Assembly: GCF_026242055.1 (NCBI RefSeq)
Contig: NZ_JAPJDL010000035.1
Coordinates: 24,810 to 88,809 of the forward strand
DNA length: 64,000 nucleotides
Origin: Lentzea sp. NEAU-D7
GTDB taxonomy: Bacteria > Actinomycetota > Actinomycetes > Mycobacteriales > Pseudonocardiaceae
Direction: 5' to 3'
Of this stretch, positions 31,083 through 38,933 are shown piece after piece (the stretch's first letter is position 1; each line of letters starts with the position of its first letter). A program made the translations under genes and the position numbers. The notes under the pieces were generated by a model, which was not told the origin of the DNA, ran no database searches, and was given only the letters and a program-made list of their open reading frames with translations.

Positions 31083-31841
31083 ATGTCAGTCGCGGTCCGT
31101 GTCATCCCCTGTCTCGACGTCGACCGCGGCCGGGTGGTGAAGGGAGTCAACTTCACCAACCTCGTCGACGCGGGCGATCCCGTCGAGCTCGCCAGGGCCT
31201 ACGACGCCGAGGGCGCGGACGAGCTGACGTTCCTCGACGTGACGGCCAGCAGCGGCGACCGGGAGACGACGTTCGACGTGGTCCGCCGCACGGCCGAGCA
31301 GGTGTTCATCCCCCTCACGGTCGGCGGCGGCGTACGCAGCCCCGAGGACGTCAACAAGCTGCTCCGCGCCGGCGCGGACAAGGTCAGCCTGAACACCGCC
31401 GCCATCGCGCGTCCCGAGCTGCTCAAGGAGTGCTCGGAGCGGTACGGCGCGCAGTGCATCGTGCTTTCGGTCGACGCGCGGCGGGTGCCCGGCGGCACCG
31501 GCTTCGAGGTCACCACGCACGGCGGCCGCACCGGCACCGGCATCGACGCGATCGCCTGGGCCGCAAAGGGCCAGGAGCTGGGCGTCGGCGAGATCCTGCT
31601 GAACTCGATGGACGCCGACGGCACCAAGGCCGGGTTCGACCTGGAGCTCCTCGAGCTGGTGCGCCGCGAGGTCGACGTCCCGCTGATCGCGAGCGGTGGC
31701 GCGGGCGCGATCGAGCACTTCCCGCCGGCCGTCGCCGCGGGTGCCGACGCCGTGCTCGCCGCGAGCGTCTTCCACTTCGGCCAGCTCCGCATCAGCGAGG
31801 TCAAGGACGGCCTGCGCCAGGCGGGCGTCGTGGTGCGATGA
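31083..31841 (+). CDS. hisF: HisF, imidazole glycerol phosphate synthase cyclase subunit
   Basis: Barrel subunit that uses ammonia from HisH to form IGP and AICAR; 252 residues. VIPCLDVDRGRVVKGVNFTNL carries the first catalytic Asp; LTFLDVTASSGDRET, PLTVGGGVRSPEDV, ADKVSLNTAA, GTGIDAIAWA, GEILLNSMDADGTKAGFD and IASGGAGAIEHF follow. First gene of hisF, membrane protein, hisI; its stop overlaps the next ATG (ATGA). The usual impA between hisA and hisF in mycobacteria is absent. Confidence 0.97.
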   Translation: MSVAVRVIPCLDVDRGRVVKGVNFTNLVDAGDPVELARAYDAEGADELTFLDVTASSGDRETTFDVVRRTAEQVFIPLTVGGGVRSPEDVNKLLRAGADKVSLNTAAIARPELLKECSERYGAQCIVLSVDARRVPGGTGFEVTTHGGRTGTGIDAIAWAAKGQELGVGEILLNSMDADGTKAGFDLELLELVRREVDVPLIASGGAGAIEHFPPAVAAGADAVLAASVFHFGQLRISEVKDGLRQAGVVVR

Positions 31842-32197
31842 AACCCGTCGAGGTGCGGGTCGCCTCGGCGGTCGCGTTCGGTGGCGCACTCGTGTTCTTC
31901 GTGATCGGCCTGGTCCTGTGGCGCTCGACCGGTGACGCGGACGTGCTGAAGCTGCCGTCGTTCATCGCGGTCCTCGAACTGCCCGTCGCTGCGGCGCTGC
32001 TCCTCAGGCTCCGGTTCATGCACTACCCGGCGATGATCGTGTTCATCCTCGTCGCGCTGCTGCACCTCGTCATCGTGCTGGCCGAGGGACCGGCGTGGGC
32101 CCGCGTCGCGTCCGGAGTGCTGTCCGCTGTGCACATCTACGGAGTGGTCCTGCTCAACACCGGACCGGCTCGTGAACACCTGGGAGGTCCCCGTTGA
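31838..32197 (+). CDS. Small four-TM membrane protein between hisF and hisI
   Basis: Membrane protein of 119 residues with about four hydrophobic helices (VAFGGALVFFVIGLVLW, LPSFIAVLELPVAAALLL, YPAMIVFILVALLHLVIVLA, ASGVLSAVHIYGVVLL). No recognised family. Both ends overlap his genes: its ATG overlaps the hisF stop (ATGA), and its TGA overlaps the hisI TTG. It is therefore translated as part of the histidine operon. Whether it has any role in histidine metabolism is unknown. Confidence 0.8.
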   Translation: MKPVEVRVASAVAFGGALVFFVIGLVLWRSTGDADVLKLPSFIAVLELPVAAALLLRLRFMHYPAMIVFILVALLHLVIVLAEGPAWARVASGVLSAVHIYGVVLLNTGPAREHLGGPR

Positions 32198-32544
32198 GCA
32201 GCCCGCTCGATCCCGCCGTGTCCCAACGGCTCAAGCGCACCCCGGACGGCCTGGTGTGCGCGGTCGCCCAGCAGCGCGGCACCGGTGAGGTGCTCATGGT
32301 GGCGTGGATGGACGACGAGGCGCTGCACCGCACCCTCACCACCCGCCGCGCGACGTACTACTCGCGCAGCCGCCAGCAGCTGTGGGTGAAGGGCGAGACC
32401 TCCGGGCACACCCAGTACGTGCACGAGGTCAGGCTCGACTGCGACGGCGACACGCTGCTGCTGACCGTCGACCAGGTCGGTGCCGCCTGCCACACGGGCG
32501 ACCGCACGTGCTTCGACGCGACGGTGCTGCTCGCCGACGCGTGA
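32194..32544 (+). CDS. hisI: HisI, phosphoribosyl-AMP cyclohydrolase
   Basis: Opens the purine ring of PR-AMP in histidine synthesis. The 116-residue monofunctional enzyme has LVCAVAQQRGTGEVLMVAWMDDEAL, RATYYSRSRQQLWVKGETSGHTQ, and the zinc/metal cluster VRLDCDGDTLLLTVDQVGAACHTGDRTCF. The start is a TTG overlapping the upstream stop, with a GGGAGG SD about 8 bases before it. The HisE pyrophosphohydrolase domain is not fused. Last gene of this his block. Confidence 0.96.
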   Translation: MSSPLDPAVSQRLKRTPDGLVCAVAQQRGTGEVLMVAWMDDEALHRTLTTRRATYYSRSRQQLWVKGETSGHTQYVHEVRLDCDGDTLLLTVDQVGAACHTGDRTCFDATVLLADA

Positions 32545-32548
32545 GCGG

Positions 32549-33160
32549 TCAGTCCAGTTCGCCGGTCAGGTAGCGCTGGAGGTTCGGCCCGACCGTCCTG
32601 GCCACGGTCTCCGCGTCGGTCGACGCGAGCGGCTCGAACTGCAGGACGTACCGGACGATGCCGAGCCCGATCATCTGGGTCGCGCAGAGGGTGGCCCGCA
32701 GTTCGTGCTGCTCGGAGCCGATCTCCACGAGCACGTTCTTGAAGATCGCGTTGACGAGGAACGACTTCAGCGCGCCCGCCACCTCCGGCTGGCTGGTGAC
32801 GCTGCGGAGCAGGGCCGCGAACGTGCCGCCGCCGGTCGCGTCCCACACCGTCACGAAGGTGCGGACGATGCGTTGTCCCGCCTCGTCGACCGGGCCGTCG
32901 AGAACGCGCTTGAGGACCTCGGCCGGGTCGAACGGGAGCTGCAGGACCGACTGCGCGAACAGGCCTTCCTTGCCGCCGAACCAGTGGTTGACCATCGCGG
33001 CGTCCACGCCCGCCTTGGCGGCGATCGCGCGCACCGTGGCGCCGTCGTAGCCCTTCTCGACGAAGACCTCGCGGGCCGCTGCGACGAGTGCGGCCTTGGT
33101 GTCCTCGCCCGCGGCACGGCGGCCTCGGCGTTTCTGGTTGACTTGCTCCACGTGGGTCAT
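32549..33160 (-). CDS. TetR-family transcriptional regulator
   Basis: DNA-binding regulator of 203 residues. The N-terminal HTH is KAALVAAAREVFVEKGYDGATVRAIAAKAGVDAAMVNHWFGGKEGLF, the classical TetR_N signature. The C-terminal ligand domain resembles the TetR_C_17/PsrA-like group (RTFVTVWDATGG, LIGLGIVRYVLQ). Divergent from trpE, with AT-rich palindromes in the 38-base gap; autoregulation is likely. Target and ligand unknown. Confidence 0.9.
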   Translation of the reverse strand: MTHVEQVNQKRRGRRAAGEDTKAALVAAAREVFVEKGYDGATVRAIAAKAGVDAAMVNHWFGGKEGLFAQSVLQLPFDPAEVLKRVLDGPVDEAGQRIVRTFVTVWDATGGGTFAALLRSVTSQPEVAGALKSFLVNAIFKNVLVEIGSEQHELRATLCATQMIGLGIVRYVLQFEPLASTDAETVARTVGPNLQRYLTGELD

Positions 33161-33162
33161 AG

Positions 33163-33190
33163 TTCAACAGTTGTTGAATTTATGCAACAA
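33163..33190. promoter_or_regulatory. TetR operator palindromes in the tetR/trpE gap
   Basis: TTCAACA and TGTTGAA (33163-33169 and 33172-33178, 2-base spacer) form a perfect repeat. TTGTTG (33171-33176) can also pair with CAACAA (33185-33190). The gap is AT-rich. AACAAT ending 7 bases before the trpE ATG could be its -10, so a bound repressor would affect both genes. Confidence 0.6.
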
Positions 33191-33198
33191 TTGTCGGC

Positions 33199-34737
33199 AT
33201 GGTGAGCGTCATCGGGGCTGTGGCCGCCGCTGGTCTGGGGACTGTGAGTCCTTCGCGTGAGGAGTTCCGCGAGCTCGCGGTCAACCGCCGGGTCATCCCG
33301 GTGGTCCGCAAGCTGCTCGCGGACGCGGAGACCCCGGTCGGCCTGTACCGCAAGCTCGGGGCCAATCAGGCCGGCACGTTCCTCTTCGAGTCGGCGGAGA
33401 ACGGGCGCTCCTGGTCGCGCTGGTCGTTCATCGGCGTGCGGTCGGCGGCGGCGCTCACGGCGACGGGCGGTGAGGCGTTCTGGACGGGCACGCGGCCCGT
33501 CGGCCTGCCCGACGGCGGCGACCCGCTGCAGGCGCTGCGCGAGACCATCGAGGTGCTGCGCACGGACCCGTTGCCCGGCATGCCCCCTCTGACCGGCGGC
33601 ATGGTCGGCTACATCGGCTACGACGCGGTGCGGCGGCTGGAGCGGCTGCCCGTCATCGCCGAGGACGACCTGCAGATCCCCGAGCTGGTCATGCTGCTGG
33701 CGACGGACCTCGCCGCGCTCGACCACCACGAGGGCACCGTCACGCTCATCGCGAACGCGATCAACTGGGACGACTCGGCCGAGCGGGTCGACGCCGCGTA
33801 CGACGACGCGGTGCGCCGCCTCGACGAGATGACGACGGCGCTGCACACGCCCGCGCCGCCGACGGCCGCCGTGTTCTCGCGGCCCAAGCCGGAGTTCCGG
33901 CGCCGGCGCACGCAGGCCGAGCACTTCGCGGCCGTCGAGAAGGCCAAGGAGGCCATCCGCGCGGGCGAGGCGTTCCAGGTCGTCGTGTCGCAGCGGTTCG
34001 AGATCGACACGGACGCCGACGCGCTCGACATCTACCGGGTGCTGCGCGCGACGAACCCCAGCCCGTACATGTACCTGCTGCGCCTCGACGGGTTCGACAT
34101 CGTCGGGTCCAGCCCGGAGTCGCTGGTCACGGTGCGCGACGGCAAGGCGACCACGCACCCCATCGCGGGCACCCGCTGGCGCAGCGAGGACCCCGAGGAA
34201 GATGCCCTGCTGGAGAAGGACCTCCTCGCGGACCACAAGGAACGCGCCGAGCACCTGATGCTCGTCGACCTCGGCCGCAACGACCTGGGGCGCGTCTGCA
34301 AACCTGGCTCGGTGCACGTGGTCGACTTCTTCAAGGTCGAGCGGTACAGCCACGTCATGCACATCGTGTCGACCGTGACCGGTGAGCTGGCCGAGGGCAA
34401 GACGGCCTACGACGCCGTCGCCGCCTGCTTCCCGGCGGGCACGCTGTCAGGTGCGCCCAAGCCGCGCGCGATGGAGCTCATCGAGGAACTGGAGCCCACG
34501 CGCCGCGGGCTCTACGGCGGCGTCGTCGGCTACTTCGACTTCGCAGGGGACGCGGACACCGCCATCGCCATCCGCACCGCCCTGGTGCGCGAGGGGGTGG
34601 CGTACGTGCAGGCCGGTGGCGGCATCGTGGCCGACTCGGACCCGCTGGCCGAGGACAACGAGTGCCTGAACAAGGCGGGCGCGGTGCTGGCCGCGATCGC
34701 CACCGCGCAGACGATGGCGCCGGCAGTTGAAGGCTAG
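33199..34737 (+). CDS. trpE: TrpE, anthranilate synthase component I
   Basis: Chorismate to anthranilate, 512 residues. The N-terminal regulatory region (VGLYRKLGANQAGTFLFESAENGRSWSRWSFIG) carries the family's tryptophan-binding LLES-like element as FLFES. The chorismate-binding domain includes EHFAAVEKAKEAIRAGEAFQVVVSQRF, SSPESLV, THPIAGTRWR, HLMLVDLGRNDLGRV, ACFPAGTLSGAPKPRAME and QAGGGIVADSDPLAEDNE. A GTG at 33244 would remove 15 dispensable residues. No leader peptide or attenuator was seen. trpG and trpD are elsewhere. Confidence 0.96.
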   Translation: MVSVIGAVAAAGLGTVSPSREEFRELAVNRRVIPVVRKLLADAETPVGLYRKLGANQAGTFLFESAENGRSWSRWSFIGVRSAAALTATGGEAFWTGTRPVGLPDGGDPLQALRETIEVLRTDPLPGMPPLTGGMVGYIGYDAVRRLERLPVIAEDDLQIPELVMLLATDLAALDHHEGTVTLIANAINWDDSAERVDAAYDDAVRRLDEMTTALHTPAPPTAAVFSRPKPEFRRRRTQAEHFAAVEKAKEAIRAGEAFQVVVSQRFEIDTDADALDIYRVLRATNPSPYMYLLRLDGFDIVGSSPESLVTVRDGKATTHPIAGTRWRSEDPEEDALLEKDLLADHKERAEHLMLVDLGRNDLGRVCKPGSVHVVDFFKVERYSHVMHIVSTVTGELAEGKTAYDAVAACFPAGTLSGAPKPRAMELIEELEPTRRGLYGGVVGYFDFAGDADTAIAIRTALVREGVAYVQAGGGIVADSDPLAEDNECLNKAGAVLAAIATAQTMAPAVEG

Positions 34738-35128
34738 CTCGCCGTTGTGGATCGCCGCGCTCCTGCTCGTGGGCGCGGCGGGTGCCTTCTGGGGCGCCGG
34801 TTCGGTGCCGGTCGCGTTGCTGTGCCTCGCGGCCGTCGCGGCGGTCGTCGCGCTGAGCGGGGTGACGCGCAGGGTCCTCGGCGCGGTGCTGGTCGTCGTC
34901 GGCGTCGCCGGGACGTTCTCCGGCCACTGGCTGGCGATCGCCGGGGGCGTGCTCGTGGTGGCCTCCGGCGTGCTCCAGGTCGCGCTCGGGGCCCGGATGC
35001 CGAAGATCGGCGTGGGCGGCCAGAAGACCCGCGCGTCCGACCCCGAGACGGACATGTGGCGCGCGTTGGAGCGCGGGGACGATCCGACTGACGACAGGAC
35101 CCCTGGCGAGACGACCTCGAACGAGTGA
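34727..35128 (+). CDS. Trp-operon-associated membrane protein (TIGR02234-type)
   Basis: Membrane protein of 133 residues with about four hydrophobic helices (LWIAALLLVGAAGAFWGAG, VALLCLAAVAAVVALSG, VLGAVLVVVGVAGTFSG, LAIAGGVLVVASGVLQVAL) and a charged C-terminal tail. Actinobacterial trp operons regularly carry this protein between trpE and trpC (Rv1610 in M. tuberculosis). The start is a TTG inside the 3' end of trpE, 11 bases of overlap, implying coupling. Function unknown; a tryptophan-related transport role has been guessed for the family. Confidence 0.85.
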   Translation: MKASSPLWIAALLLVGAAGAFWGAGSVPVALLCLAAVAAVVALSGVTRRVLGAVLVVVGVAGTFSGHWLAIAGGVLVVASGVLQVALGARMPKIGVGGQKTRASDPETDMWRALERGDDPTDDRTPGETTSNE

Positions 35129-35259
35129 AGATCATTCACCACGTTCGTGCATGTGGCACGTGTACGGCCTCGGTTAGCTGCGGGGACACTTGAACCCCGG
35201 TGGCTGGGGCGTTACTCCGGCGGGGTTAGCATCCCCATAGCGGGAAGGGGAACAACACT

Positions 35260-36069
35260 GTGACGGTTCTCGAGTCGATCCTCGAAGGTGTGCGTGAGGA
35301 TCTCGCCGCTCGCGAGGCCAAGTTGCCCTTCGACGTCGTGAAGGAGCGGGCGACCAAGGCCGCCCCGCCGCTCGACGTGCTGTCGGTGCTGCGCGGGCCG
35401 AACGTGGGTGTCATCGCCGAGGTCAAGCGCCGCAGCCCCTCCAAGGGCGCGCTGGCGGAGATCCCGGAACCGGCCGAGCTCGCGTCCGCCTACGAGGCGG
35501 GCGGTGCGTCGGTGATCAGCGTGCTGACCGAGCAGCGCCGCTTCGGCGGGTCGCTGGCCGACTTCGACGCGGTGCGCCGGGCGGTGAAGATCCCGCTGCT
35601 GCGCAAGGACTTCATCGTGTCGCCGTACCAGGTGCACGAGGCCCGCATGCACGGCGCGGACGTGGTGCTGCTGATCGTGGCCGCGCTGGAGCAGAACGCG
35701 CTCGTGTCGCTGCTCGACCGCGTCGAGTCGCTCGGCATGACGGCACTCGTCGAGGTGCACACGGCCGAGGAGGCCGACCGCGCGCTGGAGGCGGGTTCGT
35801 CGGTCATCGGGGTGAACGCGCGCAACCTCCACACGCTGGAGGTCGACAAAGACGTTTTCGGCAGGATCGCTCCGGGGCTACCCTTCGAGACGATCAAGAT
35901 CGCCGAGTCGGGCGTGACCGGGCCCGGCGACCTGATGTCGTACGCCGGCGCGGGCGCTGACGCTGTGCTCGTCGGCGAAAGCCTGGTGACCAGCGGAGAC
36001 CCCAAGGCCGCCGTGAACAAGCTCGTGACCGCGGGCTCACACCCCGCGTGCCCCCGGCCCAGCCGGTAG
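35260..36069 (+). CDS. trpC: TrpC, indole-3-glycerol-phosphate synthase
   Basis: Converts CdRP to indole-3-glycerol phosphate; 269-residue barrel without a fused TrpF. VIAEVKRRSPSKGALAEI contains the catalytic Lys of the EVKR.SPS motif. SVLTEQRRFGGSLADF, PLLRKDFIVSPYQVHEARMHGADVVLLI, ALVEVHTAEEADRA, IGVNARNLHTLEVD, AESGV and DAVLVGESLVT follow. A 131-base gap from the previous gene may hold a separate promoter. GTG start preceded by a purine-rich GGGAAGGGG. Confidence 0.96.
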   Translation: MTVLESILEGVREDLAAREAKLPFDVVKERATKAAPPLDVLSVLRGPNVGVIAEVKRRSPSKGALAEIPEPAELASAYEAGGASVISVLTEQRRFGGSLADFDAVRRAVKIPLLRKDFIVSPYQVHEARMHGADVVLLIVAALEQNALVSLLDRVESLGMTALVEVHTAEEADRALEAGSSVIGVNARNLHTLEVDKDVFGRIAPGLPFETIKIAESGVTGPGDLMSYAGAGADAVLVGESLVTSGDPKAAVNKLVTAGSHPACPRPSR

Positions 36070-36104
36070 GGCACGGTTGATCCAAGCGCCAGAGGAGCTA
36101 CCCG

Positions 36105-37325
36105 ATGGGCCAGTTCACGCCCACACCGCATGATCCCGACGCACGTGGCCACTTCGGCCCGTGGGGCGGCCGGTTCGTCCCGGAGGCCCTGATCGCCGCG
36201 GTGGACGAATTGGCCGCCGAGTACGACAAGGCGCGGCTCGACCCGGAGTTCGTGAACGAGTTCAAGCGCCTCCTGCGGGACTTCGCGGGCCGTCCGTCGC
36301 TGCTGACCGAGGCCCCGAAGTTCGCGGAGCACGCCGGTACGCGGGTGTGGCTCAAGCGCGAGGACCTCAATCACACGGGTTCACACAAGATCAACAACGT
36401 GCTCGGCCAGGCGTTGCTGACCAAGCGCATGGGCAAGCAGCGCGTGATCGCGGAGACCGGCGCCGGCCAGCACGGCGTGGCGACGGCGACCGCGTGCGCG
36501 CTCCTCGGCCTCGACTGCGTCGTCTACATGGGCGAGGTCGACACCGAGCGCCAGGCGCTGAACGTCGCGCGGATGCGCCTGCTGGGCGCCGAGGTCATCC
36601 CGGTGAAGTCCGGGTCGCGCACCCTGAAGGACGCGATCAACGAGGCGCTGCGCGACTGGGTCACCAACGTCGACGACACGCACTACCTGCTCGGCACGGC
36701 CGCGGGCCCGCACCCGTTCCCGCTGCTGGTCCGCGACTTCCACCGGATCATCGGCATCGAGGCGCGCGAGCAGATCCTCGAGAAGGCCGGGCGCCTGCCC
36801 GACGCCGTCGTCGCCTGCGTCGGCGGCGGCTCGAACGCGATCGGCATCTTCCACGGCTTCATCGACGACGCGGACGTCCGCCTGGTCGGTGTCGAGCCCG
36901 GTGGTTCCGGCCTGGACAGCGGCAGCCACGGCGCCACGCTGACGGCGGGCACGCCCGGTTCGCTGCACGGCGCGATGTCGTACGTCATGCAGGACCAGGA
37001 CGGCCAGATCACCGAGGCGCACTCGATCTCCGCCGGTCTCGACTACCCCGGCGTGGGTCCCGAGCACTCGCACCTCAAGGACATCGGCCGCGCCGAGTAC
37101 TTCCCGGTCACCGACGCCGAGGCCATGGAGGCGTTCGCCCTGCTCTCGCGCACCGAGGGCATCATCCCGGCGATCGAGTCCTCGCACGCGCTCGCGGGCG
37201 CGCTGAAGCTCGGGCCGTCGCTCGGGCCGGACGGACTCCTGGTCGTGAACCTCTCCGGCCGCGGCGACAAGGACATGGACACGGCCGTGAAGTACTTCGG
37301 CCTCGCTGACGGGGGACAGGCCTGA
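36105..37325 (+). CDS. trpB: TrpB, tryptophan synthase beta subunit
   Basis: PLP enzyme that joins indole and serine; 406 residues. GHFGPWGGRFVPEAL opens the protein; the Schiff-base lysine is K95 in GSHKINNVLGQ. AETGAGQHGVATATACAL holds the catalytic Glu, and VACVGGGSNAIG the phosphate-binding GGGSN. SAGLDYPGVGPEHS belongs to the COMM region. A good SD (AGGAG) precedes the ATG. TGATG overlap with trpA gives coupled synthesis of the alpha2beta2 complex. Confidence 0.97.
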   Translation: MGQFTPTPHDPDARGHFGPWGGRFVPEALIAAVDELAAEYDKARLDPEFVNEFKRLLRDFAGRPSLLTEAPKFAEHAGTRVWLKREDLNHTGSHKINNVLGQALLTKRMGKQRVIAETGAGQHGVATATACALLGLDCVVYMGEVDTERQALNVARMRLLGAEVIPVKSGSRTLKDAINEALRDWVTNVDDTHYLLGTAAGPHPFPLLVRDFHRIIGIEAREQILEKAGRLPDAVVACVGGGSNAIGIFHGFIDDADVRLVGVEPGGSGLDSGSHGATLTAGTPGSLHGAMSYVMQDQDGQITEAHSISAGLDYPGVGPEHSHLKDIGRAEYFPVTDAEAMEAFALLSRTEGIIPAIESSHALAGALKLGPSLGPDGLLVVNLSGRGDKDMDTAVKYFGLADGGQA

Positions 37326-38113
37326 TGTCGTTGACCGACGTGTTTTCCGCCGCGCGGGCCGAGTCGCGTGCCGCGCTGATCGGCTACCTGCCCGCGGGCT
37401 TCCCCACGGTCGAGGGTTCCAAGGACCACCTCCGTTCGATGATCGAGTCAGGGTGTGACCTGGTCGAGGTCGGCCTGCCGTTCTCCGACCCGGTCATGGA
37501 CGGCCCGACGATCCAGGCCGCCGCCGAGCAGGCGCTGTCCGCGGGGTTCCGCGTGCGGGACCTGTTCGACGTGGTCGCCGCCGTGTCCGACGCCGGCGGG
37601 CGTGCGGTTGTGATGACGTACTGGAACCCGGTCCTGCGGTACGGCGTCGACGCGTTCGCACGCGACCTCGCCGCCGCCGGTGGGCTAGGCATCATCACGC
37701 CCGACCTCGTGCCCGACGAGGCCGACGACTGGATGGCGGCCTCGGCCGCGCACGGACTCGACCGGACGTTCCTGGTGGCGCCGTCGTCGACCGAGGAGCG
37801 CATCGCGATGACCGCGCGCGCCTCGTCCGGCTTCCTCTACGCCACTGCGGTCATGGGCGTCACGGGCGCCCGTGACGTCGTGTCGTCCGCCGCTCCCGCT
37901 CTCGTCGCGCGGGTGCGGGAGCACACCACGCTGCCCATCGGTGTCGGGCTGGGTGTGCGCTCCGGTGCGCAGGCCGCCGAGATCGCGGGGTTCGCGGACG
38001 GCGTCATCGTCGGGTCGGCGTTCGTGTCGGCCGCGGGCGAGAGCGACGCCGCGGTGCGCGCGCTGGCCGCTGACCTCGCCAAGGGTGTGCGATCGGCTGT
38101 CGCTCCAGTCTGA
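37325..38113 (+). CDS. trpA: TrpA, tryptophan synthase alpha subunit
   Basis: Cleaves indole-3-glycerol phosphate to indole for TrpB; 262-residue barrel. LIGYLPAGFPTVEGS, CDLVEVGLPFSDPVMDGPTIQAA (catalytic Glu and Asp), VVMTYWNPVLRYG, GLGIITPDLVPDEADDW, GFLYATAVMGVTGAR and VGSAFV are all present. Final gene of the trp operon; a strong terminator starts 17 bases after the stop. In related genomes lgt follows directly; here about 2.7 kb intervenes. Confidence 0.97.
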   Translation: MSLTDVFSAARAESRAALIGYLPAGFPTVEGSKDHLRSMIESGCDLVEVGLPFSDPVMDGPTIQAAAEQALSAGFRVRDLFDVVAAVSDAGGRAVVMTYWNPVLRYGVDAFARDLAAAGGLGIITPDLVPDEADDWMAASAAHGLDRTFLVAPSSTEERIAMTARASSGFLYATAVMGVTGARDVVSSAAPALVARVREHTTLPIGVGLGVRSGAQAAEIAGFADGVIVGSAFVSAAGESDAAVRALAADLAKGVRSAVAPV

Positions 38114-38130
38114 ACCTCCTCTGTCCGGTG

Positions 38131-38161
38131 AACCGCTCGGCCTGCCGGCCGGGCGGTTTTG
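38131..38161 (+). terminator. Strong intrinsic terminator of the trp operon
   Basis: AACCGCTCGGCC (38131-38142) and GGCCGGGCGGTT (38147-38158) make a 12-bp stem with one G-U pair and a TGCC loop. A T-rich tail follows (four T in a row to 38160, then GCTTTG). Confidence 0.85.
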
Positions 38162-38366
38162 CTTTGTGCTCCTTTCGGAGCCCTTGATGTTCCTCCAAGA
38201 GCATGACACGGATTCGAACGCCTGATCGAGTGAATCTCTGTCGATTGGGGCCAAAACCCCGTTTGGTCGTCGGTTCCAGCTGCGATCGTGGGCTCATGCA
38301 CAAGCCAGCCATCCGCACGGCGTGCCACACTGGTGGTGCGCATGCGGTCAACGGAGGTGATGCCCA
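38162..38366. other. Interval without a gene, upstream of Uma2
   Basis: About 205 bases between the trp terminator and the Uma2 start. A small GCTCC/GGAGC hairpin lies at about 38168-38181. The only clear element is the GGAGGTGAT ribosome-binding site at about 38353-38361. Nothing else was recognised. Confidence 0.5.
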
Positions 38367-38933
38367 GTGGTGGCGCCAGCCGAAGTTCAGTCCGATTTCC
38401 TGCTGCCCAACCACGAAGGGCCTTGGACGCTCAAAGACGTCCTCGCACTGCCGGAAGACCACAGTCAGCGCATCGAACTCGTCGACGGGATGCTTCTCGT
38501 GAGCCCGCTGGGGAGTTACCGGCACCAGCGGCTGGTGGGCAGGGTGTTCGTCGCGCTGGACAGTGCGTGTCCGGCGCAGTTCGAGGCGACTGTCGAGCTC
38601 AACGTCGCGTTGTCGAGCGGCCGCTTGCTGATCCCGGACTTCACGGTGGTGAAGCCGTGTGATGCGGACATCACGTTCCCGGTGTCGAACCTCGTGCTGG
38701 CGGGCGAGGTGCTCTCCAAGAGCACGCGGATGAACGACCTGGTGCTCAAGCGCCATGTGTACGCGGAAGCCGCCGTTCCTTACTACCTGATCATCGACCC
38801 GTTGAAGAAGGTCGTCGAGGCGACGCTGCTCGAGCTCAACGACGAAGGTGAGTACGTCGAGATCGCGCAAAGCGACGCCGGCGTGCTGACGATCGAGCGA
38901 CCGTTCCCGGTCACGATCGAGCTGCCCTCCTAG
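38367..38933 (+). CDS. Uma2 family (DUF820) PD-(D/E)xK endonuclease-like protein
   Basis: Protein of 188 residues in the Uma2 restriction-endonuclease-like fold. RIELVDGMLLVSPLGSYRHQRLVGRVFVALD, LLIPDFTVVKP (catalytic Asp), and NLVLAGEVLSKSTRMNDLVLKRHVYAEAAVPYYLIID (Glu and Lys region) follow the family pattern. Uma2 genes are abundant in actinobacteria and cyanobacteria, with unknown and perhaps mobile or defence-related roles. The start GTG has an almost perfect SD. Its 3' end overlaps the convergent monooxygenase by 4 bases. Confidence 0.88.
   Translation: MVAPAEVQSDFLLPNHEGPWTLKDVLALPEDHSQRIELVDGMLLVSPLGSYRHQRLVGRVFVALDSACPAQFEATVELNVALSSGRLLIPDFTVVKPCDADITFPVSNLVLAGEVLSKSTRMNDLVLKRHVYAEAAVPYYLIIDPLKKVVEATLLELNDEGEYVEIAQSDAGVLTIERPFPVTIELPS

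Noticed and set aside
33161..33198. Tryptophan attenuator or leader peptide before trpE
   Set aside because: The gap to the divergent tetR gene is only 38 bases, with no Trp codons and no alternative hairpins; palindromes fit an operator better.
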